Source: Gibbula magus (taxonomy: Eukaryota; Mollusca; Gastropoda; Trochida; Trochidae). From it: a stretch of 64,000 bases of DNA. Positions 25,152 to 36,400 of the stretch are shown piece after piece (position 1 is the stretch's first letter; each line of letters opens with the position of its first letter). The position numbers and the translations under genes were made by a program. Location of the stretch: NCBI GenBank assembly GCA_936450465.1, contig OW388305.1:57588625-57652624 (forward strand), given 5' to 3'. The notes beneath the pieces are model-generated. The model searched no databases, was not told where the DNA came from, and saw only the letters and a list, made by a program, of their open reading frames with translations.

Positions 25152-26009
25152 TTTTCTTTTGAGTTTGCTCAGCTGGACTGTAAGACAAATGATGTCCCTG
25201 ACTATTATGGCAAATATTGCTCAGGACGAGTCAGGAGTGGTCCGCAATCCCCAATGAGAATAAACTTTTTTAGATTCGGTGAAGTCGCGAACTCTGATAA
25301 GGTCCAGTCTGAGGGTCAACCCGCTTAAAAACTTTTAACTTGTTCTTGAGAGCTTGTGTGCAGGCTAGTTGATCATTGAATATCATAACTTGTGGGGTTA
25401 GTGACAAATCAACCCTAAATTCGAAGGGCTTCAGGGACCTTTAATAATGCTCTTCTCAAGAACTGAAAACCTTAGAAACAGAAAAAAATAGTATACAGAT
25501 TAATTGACCAATAAAGATCCCTAATAGGTGTCACAGTCAATGCTGTATTAACCTATTTTTGAGTTTCTCCAATAGTTAAAGCTGAAGAACGGTGAAATCC
25601 TGTGTAATGTGAGGATATCTTGGCTGGAAGTGATATTAGATTGTAGATTATAGGTGACCCTCTGACCCCAAATATGGACCAAAGCCGAAAAACCCATATA
25701 ACTGGAGCCCATACTGCATTACTAGTATAACCCAGTTAAGAGAGGCTGAGTTTGAATGGTTTGTGATTGCTAACAACTAGGGAGTCAGCTGAAGCTAGGG
25801 AGTTGGACCATGGTCAACTACAATCCGACTGATCGCAGACGCATGGTCAGACTACCATGCATCATTCGGAGACTGCAAAGGCTGCGTAAAACCAAGGCTA
25901 TAGTCAAAGCTTCAGATTGACATAGATTAAGCACATAAATGTTTTCTAAAAAACATTCTATAAATACAATTTTATAGTTTCTCAAAAGATATTATTTTTA
26001 ATTTTTCAG
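25152..26009. other. 5' flank or 5' intron of the PARP12-like gene; degenerate repeat
   Basis: 25440-25700 contains decayed family A core repeats (for example GACCCCAAATATGGACC near 25660). The rest is not recognised. A pyrimidine-rich AG at 26008-26009 sits six bases before the start codon. It looks like a splice acceptor, so an upstream non-coding exon is likely but cannot be located. Confidence 0.5.
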
Positions 26010-26015
26010 GACATA

Positions 26016-27490
26016 ATGGCAACCGATGAGGACTTGGCAAGAGTCATCATTAAAATATTGTGCCGCAACAATTGTGTTTCTTACATTGGCGAACTTAACA
26101 AATGCTTAAAAGAGGCAGGATACCAATTTGCCACAAGTACAAACGATCTTCTAGGTTTGATTGAGAACTTTCCAGGAACTTTTACCATTTACCCAAATCC
26201 AAAAACCACAGATAAAATGATTTCAGTCAGCACACTGGTACCACTTTGTCAAGATCACTGTAGGAACAATGGCCAATGTAATGGTTGGCCAACATGTACT
26301 AGTTTGCATGTATGCAAATTTTTCTTGCTCTCCAATTGCAGAAGAAAAGATTGTCCATTTGGACATATAATCAAAACAGATCACAATTATCGTGTTCTTG
26401 CTCGGTTCCTACTTGACAGGCTAAATGACGCTGAGGTCAAGTGTGTTCTCAGGAACGTGAGGAACCGAACACAGATGACAAAACCAGATCTATGCAATTC
26501 ATACAACAGCGCAAGAGGATGTAACAGGCCAAATTGTGCGTTTCTCCATGTTTGCAAACACTTCCTTGAAAACAGGTGCCAATCTGAAGAAACCTGCAGA
26601 AGAAGCCATGATATTTCAACCCCTGGAGCCGTACATTCACTCAGAAGATTTGGCATTGACATGAACAGGAGCGTGGAGCTAATTCTTCAAGATCTGTGGA
26701 CGATGTTTGAGAGTCCTGATTCTCCTCTGACCAGATACAACTCCATGACATCATTAACGATTTCGAATGAACCAAAACTTCCTGTAAAGAATCGATCAAG
26801 ATCAGCTAGGAGACAGAGAAGTGGGCGAGAAAGGTCTCCTTCACCAAATCCACCACAAAACCCACCACAAAACCCCTTTACAGATTACCAATTACACAAT
26901 CAAAATACCGCTTATCCTCAACCCGAAGAATTTGGTGGAGCTCGTCCTAAGATAAGAGGACAAAATCCTAATCTGCTGGCAGTTCCAGATGGTCTTCCAG
27001 GTCAACCCTCTAAAAGACTTCCGTATATTGATCGTCAAGGTCTCCTTGGAGTTCCAGGTCAAGGTTTCAGACCATTTCAACGTTTTGCTCAACAAGGTCA
27101 AACTCAAGGTCACAGTCAATGTCCAGGTCAAGGTCAAGGTCAAACTGAAGACTTGCAGCCAAGTGACCAACTAAAGAGTCAAGATAGACCCTCAAGAAGG
27201 CAAGACAGATCACTGAGTCATGGTCAAGACAGATTGTTAAATCAAGGTCAAAGTCAAGGCCAACCTATACCAAAGAAACAGATTTCAAAGAACAAAGAAA
27301 AACCTGATATCTGTCTATTCCACCTATGCAGATATTGTATTCATAGAAACAACTGTTCTAATGTTCACAAGAACATGACCTACCAGTGGCAGTATCATGA
27401 TTCAAGGAATTGGATGGATTTCGACAGCAACACAAATGAAGACATTGAAATGAACTACTGTCAACCAAATGAAATGAACTGTTTTGCTAA
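26016..27490 (+). CDS. PARP12-like: Exon 1: N-domain, five CCCH fingers, start of WWE1
   Basis: It begins at the first ATG after a probable acceptor (26008-26009) and ends at GCTAA|GTAAGT, leaving two bases of a split Lys codon. Residues 1-75 (MATDEDLARVIIKILCRNNC...) resemble the winged-helix-like N-domain of ZAP/PARP12. Fingers: C82-C88-C94-H98, C100-C108-C113-H117, C160-C169-C174-H178, C180-C188-C194-H198 and C433-C441-C447-H451. Spacings of fingers 2-5 are C-x7/8-C-x4/5-C-x3-H, in two close pairs plus one distant finger as in ZAP. The linker is Arg/Ser-rich (260-276), then Pro/Gln-rich, then a GQ-rich stretch (349-416) coded by GGTCAA-like hexamers. WWE1 starts with W458 and W466. One very large first coding exon holding all fingers is unusual enough to check against transcripts. 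Confidence 0.93.
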
Positions 27491-30400
27491 GTAAGTATTA
27501 TTTGTTTTAAGAAAGTCTTTGTTATGACCTCGTGTGTTGGGAATATATAGGGCTTCATCCATTTAGTTGACTGTCCTTGCATTTCAAGTCTTTTTGAAGC
27601 AGAACTCAAAAACTGGATGACTTAGACTAATGTTGTGGTATTTCAGGGGTTATAAGTACAGAGTGCCATTCTTAGCTTCTCAGGTATGTTAATTCAGATA
27701 GGCTTATTTTCAGCATTGTCAGGTGACTGATATGTTAAATGTTCATATTATTAGCTTACATTCCTTTATGGCCATATTATGCCATGCGTCGTCTTCCGTC
27801 CATCTGTCTGCCTGTAAACATGTTCAAGAACCACTGGCCCAAGAGAACTATAATCTTATGTACAGACTTATTGGCCAATGGGGGTTATGAATTGTAGATT
27901 TGTGGTCCCAAATAAGGACCTAAAAACCAATACAGTCAGACCTTGTTTACCGGACCCGGTATATCCGGAAACCCCGCAATCAGCACTGAAATATTTCATA
28001 TCTTTTCTATAATAATAATAATAATAGTCCATTTATATAGCGCATATATCCATGTACATTGCATGCTCAAAGCACTGGTCGACATATTACCCCTGGTCAA
28101 TGAGTACAGAACACTCCCATAGGAGATTACAACCGGTTGCCTGTCAGGCGCTCATGGTTCAAATTCAGACTACCATCGTATCATACCAGGTACCCATTTA
28201 CTGCTGGGTGGACAGAGGCACACTTCGAACTAACTCACTTACCAAGGGTGACACTACAAGTCTCTCAACTCATATCTCAGTCTGGGGCAGGGAATGACCC
28301 TTCAAACTCTCAGTTTATCCAGCAATGTAGCGGGTAACCCACCCATGCGGCGAGCCGTGCCCATTGTTGCTGAACTTCACTGATAGCGGTCGACTGAGCT
28401 ATGCACAGGACCACGTGCCACCACGTGGATATCTATGCAAATGATGATTGGCTTATCCGTATGACTCACTTTATGGACGATTTTCGAATGTAACCAAATC
28501 GTGCGAATAAACGGGGTCTGACTTTATATCATCTTATTCTCGAAAATTAAATGAACCACCAAGCTGATATCTTCTGTACACCTTGGTAGATCACAGGATC
28601 TAAATTGTAGATTTGATTACTGCCCCTTTGAAACCTATTTTCGCTTTCTTTTTTCAAAGACTAAAAGCCTTAGAAAGCTGAAATGTTGTCCTTGTCCAAT
28701 GTCATTTATAAATTATTGAAGTGTTAACCCATCTGGTAACTGTTTCTGGTGAAAGAACATTTTCTAACTCACTTTAACTCTATAAATTATATTAATTATG
28801 TTCAGATTTGTATATTTTATTTGGTTCTAAAATGTACTATGTTACAATAGGTACTGGTTTAGGTTATATCTTCTTACTCGACTTTCATATTCAACCCCAT
28901 TTAATGCTTAATATCAAATATATATATGTTTCAATGAAAACCAAGGAACGGTCTCATACATGTGTAGTAGCCGACAATTATGGCTCTATCTCACGTATGT
29001 ACTCATTATAAGACCTATTAAACGCTATAGAAGCAAATCTGTCTTACTTTCTACTTTATTTAAGTTTCCAAAATCATGTTTGACTTAATGGCAGCAGCAA
29101 TCGAAGGTCCATTGTCTGGTTTTCGACCATGACCACGACTTTGAATGGTTGTATTTTCATTATGCTGAACTGATTGACCTTAAAATGGTTATTTTCGGTT
29201 AAAGTTGATAATTCTCAATTACCGGTATGTAACACAAATAACATTGGACCTATATATACCTCACCAACATGATTATGCCCCTTTAATGTAAGCCTTTTGA
29301 GCTACAGAGCCAATGGCTCTATTTTTTGCTCATCAGAGCTGAAAGATCAGTTTACCTTATGTGATGGGCAGTTGTCCGGTGACCACCCATCATCAGTTGT
29401 CTGTCGTAGGCCTTAAGTTGTCCCCATCAGGAACAGGGTCAAGTATTAATAATTCCACAATCAAGATCTTATAGACTTAGATAGATGTCCTTTTATGTAA
29501 ATATAGCATTCAGTAGGAAGGGAGATAATTTTATCATTCACATAAATTTCCAGATGTAGCACGGGTGAGGTTGGTAGGATCAACTTCACAGAACCAATGG
29601 AGATGACAACAGGAAGTGGGGAAACCAAGATGTCTGTCCGTCGACTTTCAACCGTTTCGTCCATTGATTTCCCTCCAGGCAAATTCCCATGGACAACAGA
29701 GTGGAGATGGTATTGGAATTTGGATGGAGTTTGGATTCTCTACGGAGAAAAGGTAACAGGGTCGGCAATATGAAATCATTGCCATTTACAACTTTAACTT
29801 GAATGTTGGGGTTCGAATATAATTACAAAGGAATGTGAAGTTGCAAAATATTAGATCTACATCCAGGATCACAAACTTGCTCTAGTTTTCCTCTCCACAC
29901 CTTCTTATAATGCACTGTGAACTTTTCACAATTTCAACCTCTCCTTGTTAGATTGGTCAATGATTGAAAAATTTTCTATTACCTAAGCATCTGCAAATTT
30001 CATGGCCTATAAAAGTTGGAGAGGGATTATCAGATTAAAAGCATTGCTTAACCGACTGTTAGTATACCATTTATAATCTCCATTGGTGTCACTCTCTAGA
30101 ACCTGGGTTCTTGAGAAGTAAAAAAAGTGAAAAGTTTACGGACTACGGATGAAAGGATGAGCTAATAACGATCTTTGTACTTTGAAACTTTAGTTCATTC
30201 CACTTTAAACTATTACATGTTTAACCATTACAGGATCTATATGGAGCGAAATCCAATATGGACTCTGATATCATTGAAGAAAAGTATTTGAAGGATCCAA
30301 AAGCATCAGCAGATTTCAAAACATCAGATTTTAAATACCAGTTGGATTTTTCTGCAATGACTCAGACAAACCTTGATACGGGAACGTCTCGTAGTGTAAG

Positions 30401-33400
30401 CAGACGTCCATTCTTCTTCAAGAAAGGTGACCTTGAGAAAAGGTAAGACCTTGGTTCCATTTCATAACAGCGAGCGCTTATAATCGCTCATTGATTGCTC
30501 AATGTAGCGCTCAATTAGCGCTCATTTTCTCCTGAACGACACTGTGCAAAACTTCAAAGTTTGCACGCTTTGCTACGTAGCGCTACATTGAGCAATCGCG
30601 TTCAAGAGAGGTTTAAAAGTAATCGCTAATGGAGCCTCTCTTGAACACGGCCCAGTTTTTATGTGTTTCTAACCTTCACTATGGCCTGGAAAGGTCACAG
30701 ACGTTGGCGGAAGATAAGAACCAGTTTTGATAAAAAAAAACAGTTTTGGAGTTGTTTTGATACAATATATTCACCTCCATGTTGTTGACATTGAATATTA
30801 AAAGAAATTGGGGCGATGAAGAAAGAAACAAATTATGAATATGGCCTCAATAAATGGGAGTTTGATATATGTATGTCTGTATGTCTTTGTTTTCTCCTGG
30901 TAAGTAATACCATGAGATATAGTCATCGCCCTGTCCGTGACTGTCTGTTCATCTGTCAGTCTCTCCGTCAATCTTCATACAACTGTATCTGCCTGCAGTA
31001 CTCAAGATGTTAAGTATTCATTCATTTTCAGATCTATACATATACTTCATTTTTAGAACAATATGCATTCATTTTAAGATCTACTGTATATAGTTTGTTT
31101 TCAGATCAATATGATTTCATTTTAAGATCTACATATAGTTTGTTTTTAGATCGATATGATTTCATTTTCAGAACGTGCCCGGCTCCATCTCAGGTTGGTC
31201 CGGTGCCGGAGGAATGGAGCATTCAGAAGTTTTACAGTTCAAAGTCTCTGCATGATCACTATGAAGAAGTTCAGGTGACTTAAAAAAGACTATTAAAGAG
31301 CCATCACGGATGTTAGTGTTTTAAAGTTTTGGAAAATATACTTATAACGTCATTCGCCAGAGAAATCTTTTATCTACAACATGGCATATGTTAAATAATT
31401 TTGATATCACGACAATGTATTGCAATTTGGTTTCAAAGAGAAGTATCACTTCGACTAGCGTGCGCTACGGGTATCTGACGTATATAAACAGAGTCCCCTT
31501 TTTTGCGTAATACGTACTACACAAACAGCAAGCGCTTCCGAAGCGTGAAGGTTCGTCTCTAGCGCAAGTCGCCATAACAACCCATATGCTGCACGTGCTT
31601 CACGTGTCTCTCTTGCAAAGTACCCTTGTCACACATTACTGAATGTGACGATTGCTTTACAAACTATATTTCTAAATATCCTGAGAATATACAAATTATT
31701 TCCTGTTTAATGTTCTTTTTATTGAGATGAGACCAGCAAATTATGACAAATATTTACTCTCATTAATTATAAAATTCAAGTAAAATACCTAGTTGGGTAA
31801 AACAATTATTCCAATATATCTGTAGCAAATACATAATTAAATGAAATGGTAAATAAATAACCATCAAAAAATTATATATTTCGATTTCTTTCATTGCTCA
31901 TATTTTGTGTAATTCTTTCGTGTCTTTGTTTACTGTGTGTGAGCTAGACCATAATGCTTTGCGCTTGAAAATAATAGACTGGATCTATATTTAGACTGAA
32001 AACACCTTTACTAATTAATGCAATTTCTCAGCTTATTTTAAGTTGGGAAAATTAGGGAAAAATTAAGTGTATTTATTTCAGGGAGATAGATTGTTTTGAA
32101 TTTTTTTTATATTTTCATCAACATCCGTGATGGCTCTTTAATAAACAGCTTACCAGTATGCAAACCAACTTCCAAATGCAAGGCATAACTCTTGCCAGTT
32201 TCCATTACTGGCTGATTTAGGCCTTGCAGTATTTCCTTTAAAGGTTAGATGAAATGACATATGGTCAAATTCGTATTCGTTGAAAAGGGGTTTCAATTTG
32301 ACAATTGCTCGATTTTAAATTTCCGAAATCGACCCATAAATTACTTAATTACGGCTTTTTAAAAAAGTGCCAAATTAAGCCCCGGAGACCAGAATGAAAA
32401 TGGGTGGGGTGGTCACTGAAGCGTATCGATGCTGTGACGTACGTGGAGGAGCCTCATTATGGCCGCTTATCATAATTTAACGCGTTTTCATAACTTTTAA
32501 ACTGCTCATATAAGACAGAAAACTTCATCAAAACAACCCAAATTTTTGATAAACGGATTACTTAACTATTCAACTAGCGATTTCATATGGTTACAACAAC
32601 TGGGTCGTGCTTAATTGGAGTGCATTCGGCGCTTTTGTACAGTATGTTTGTAGCAATTAATCGCCTAACTAGAAGGAAAGATATGACAGTTCAAGTGACA
32701 CTGAAACAAGAAGACTCGCGGGAATCGGGTGAAGAGAGATTAAGTAGCATCAATTGATCAAAATATGTTGAATAATCGGCATGTTAATTTTGTTTTGTAT
32801 GTATTAATAAATAAATATATATGGTAGGTATAATTCCATATACACTGAACGATTTACTGTCCAAACAAGCGAGACCACATTGCAGATTTATAAATAACAT
32901 TCAGTATTTAATATAAAAGATTACTGTATTTAAAGTTTGTCAATTAAAATATTCTATATATGATGTAATGCAATGCAAACCATTTTCACTTCACTTTCAT
33001 GAATAAATAAATTAACTGGATTGGTCAACAAGCTCAATGAAATTTACATGAAGATTGCTCTATTGTACACGCTAAACATATACATTACGGGGTCAATTAA
33101 AATTACACAGATTGATATAGACAACGAACAATATCGAATTAAGAATTACATTACCAGTAACATCTTAAATGGGAGAGGTATTAAGATAGGCTGCAAGCCT
33201 GTTTACCAATCCCTTTCACTTATTTTTGAAATAAATATTGTTTAAACCACATCTTAAATGAAAACGAAATGGTTTAAAATATTGTCTGATAGCCTGTATG
33301 TGTCACTTCAGCACACCAAAACACAATTCTCAGGTTAGCGGACCATATAGACCAGACAGATGTTTGTTTTGTTTCACTTGCAGATCAATGGGGAGAAGTG

Positions 33401-36400
33401 TTGTTACAGCATATTAGTTTACGCAATTAAGAAGCTGAGTATGTGAGAAGGAAGGAGTGTAATTATGTTTGTACAGATAACAAGTTTACCGGACCGATTC
33501 AATTATATAACAAATGGCATGTCCGGGACCGGCATGTCATATATGTTTATTGCCTACGTCCTGTGGTGTAGTCCCTTCAGTCGTCCTGTCTTGGTGACAC
33601 ACAATACACTTAACGCGACATTCAGTCTAGAAATTGTCAGCCAATGAACATATCTCTATCAAGTTATCCAATAAAAACTCTTGTTCAAATAACTTACCAA
33701 TGAAATTGTTTTAGTGTAAAATAATCAAATCAATTTGTTTTTCTATCTTACCATTTGAGAAAAGACTTTTGCTGAAAGAGGGTTATTATTTGACCATCTT
33801 CAGTTTCAAGGTACTGTCATTGATGGAATTATAGGTTTACAATTTGTGTCTAATGTGCATTTGGATATTCATATTGTCCTTTTGGATACGTTCATAAGGT
33901 AAGTTTCTTACATTAATTGACACTCTTGATGAAATGTCAATTTAATACGATGTTTAATAACTTATATTTGATTAATCCACACATTTTATTGAAAACATTA
34001 TTTTATTATCTATTAGATTCTGAATGTTTTAATGTGTCAATAAGTGATAACTAAATCGTAAAATGAAACATTGGGATATGGTGTTTTCGTAGGTGGATTC
34101 GTAGATGAATTATTATCGTTACTAATGAAATTCTTTTGATGTTTCAAACTATGTGGTGAGTTACTTTGATTTTTGTAATGAACAGTTAGTAAATTAGGTT
34201 GTCGGTTGATTAACGACGTTTAAAAACAGGATGTTGTGAAGTGCATTTATTGTCGTTGGTTTACAAGGGCTTACTTCGCCGGCGTGCTTATCCCACCTTT
34301 TTTGTTTTACACAAACATTCTCTAACAAAATATAACAACAACAACAACGACTATCTGATTTCGTTGTCTCAACTATACTTCGTTCATATTATCATATCGG
34401 TTTCATTTTGTCATCTTATATATCATGAGCATTGATTTATCCTATGTCTACGAACGTCTATGAATCCACCATCTATCACTAGTTATATCAATTATATTTG
34501 ATATATAACGATATTTGGTACATTTGTAAAGTGAAACTTGACAATTAACATTATTCGAACAGTTTACAGCAGAACAGCAATGTAGCATTATTGCAAAGCG
34601 TAGATGTAACAGATTAACTGACCGATTCCCCAGTGTTTGCCATTGTAAAGAGTAAGCGAATGTTTACACCCCGTCCCTTCACGTACGTCACTTCCGGTAT
34701 CTTCCAACTCTCTAAGCCCCGCCCCATTTTTGGTTTGTTTGTCACGGATGAAAAGCAGACGATGTTTTTCGGTGTTTTTAAGTCGCTCTAGTTTTATATA
34801 GGAACAACATATGGATTTATTTTTGGTCTCGTTTTTCACAAAATGGTCTAATGAACCAATTGCAGTTAAGAATTCAATAGAAAATAATTTATTTCGGCCT
34901 TCCTTTAAGAAATATGTGCTTAGAAATCCAGGCCCACTATGCATTTCTGGTGCAGTGATTCACTACCTAGGCACAACAAAGCGAGGGAAATACCGCAAGG
35001 CTTAAATCAGCGAGTAATGCAGACTGGCAAGAGTTATGCCTTGCGTTTGGAAGTTGTATGCAAACAAACTTGAAAAGAATTTATTAGATTTAAATAAGTT
35101 GTTGGTGTACTTTCTGGGATTGGCTTTGTTTTATATTACCGGTAATCACAAAGATGACCACAAGTTAACACATCAGGGGCTGTGCATAGTGATAATATAT
35201 ATATAAGTAGATATTATATTCATGATGCAGGTAATGTTTTATATTTTATATAATATTATTCTAAACAAATCTACCCGGTATGAATATATATCAACATATT
35301 CATTTTGAAAATGTTGATTCTTTGTTTTCAGTTAGAGGAGACATCTGACGAATATGCACAAATTGCTGATTTGTTTACAAAAACAATGCCACGAGAAACT
35401 TTGAGAAGGATCACACGGGTTGAATGTGGAAAACTGTGGACCAAATACAGTTTGTGAGTATTTGAGTATAGAATGTTCAATATGTTGCAGTGGTGCAAGT
35501 AACATTGGAAGTAAACATGACTACAAATTAGATAATAGACAGGCCTGTAGCAACAGAGGGGCTAGGGGGGCTGAGCCCTCCGACAAATTTTAGGGAGAAA
35601 TTTTTTTTTTGGCTCTCTATTTCAAAGTGTTTTTCAACCTGAAAGACATTGCAAATAACTTCATGAGAGAAAAAAATAATTTTCACTTATAGAAAATTCT
35701 GTTAATGTACGTAACGTTTGCATATAAGTTACACGTATCGTGTTTGAGGTATCTAAATAGTGAGTGAGTGAGTGAGTGAGTGAGTGAGTTGGGGTTTAAC
35801 GCCGCTTTCAAGAGTATTTCACTTATGTCGTGACTGCTAGTATTATGGCAAGGAGAAAGCCTGCAACGCCATGTGGCTATGCATTGCGGTGAACCCTGTG
35901 AGCATCGGCTGGATCTAGCGAACCATGGGTGGTACTACGCTGAAATTCAGTGTAGCATTGCATCCAAACCTTACTGCGTGTCGAACAGTTCTCTACTGCA
36001 GACAAAGTTGCTGTGCCCCTGGCGGGATTAGAAACCTGGATCTCTTGATCCGAAGCTGATTGGCTAACCACTGCGCTAACCCGCCCCCTATCTAAATAGA
36101 CAATGACAATAAACACAACTCAGGCTCTTTATACTTTGCAAAGAGTGAAGAAAATTCTGCAAGTGGACGTATACGAGTACAAGTATTGCAACATTTACCC
36201 AGTGTACCTTTAGAGTATGAGTAAGTTTAGGTATGAAGCTGTATTAACACCCCCCACCCCCCCCACTGAGCTTACAAATTCGAAATTCCAGCCCCCCCAC
36301 TCCCGAAATTGGTGCTACGGGCCTGATAGATATAGAGATTATTACCCAAGGAAGTGTGTCATCATTCCCTTCCCACAGAGGTTACTCCCTTCAGATTTTC

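Larger units (their letters stand above)
27750..29322 (+). mobile_element. Decayed pearl/HINE-like element, family A
   Basis: The left end near 27750 has a worn GCTTACATTCC...TTATGGCCAT head, a CCGTCCATCTGTC tract and a core repeat (27820-27930). The right end has GAGCTACAGAGCCAATGGCT with its hairpin at 29298-29322. The body is interrupted by the pogo-like insertion. A second, very worn head (GCTCATCAGAGCTGAAAGAT) follows directly at 29328, again in head-to-tail position. Confidence 0.55.
27491..29553 (+). other. Intron 1 (repeat-filled)
   Basis: Bounded by GTAAGT (27491) and TTTCCAG (29547-29553). It holds a decayed family A element (about 27750-29322) that carries a pogo-like MITE and a SINE, then short unrecognised sequence. 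No extra exon is needed to keep the frame. Confidence 0.85.

Noticed and set aside
26387..27174. ORFs overlapping exon 1 in other frames
   Set aside because: Shadows of the strongly supported CCCH-finger frame.
36030..36088. tRNA gene on the - strand
   Set aside because: It is the tRNA-derived head of a SINE with flanking TSDs; the cloverleaf is not maintained.
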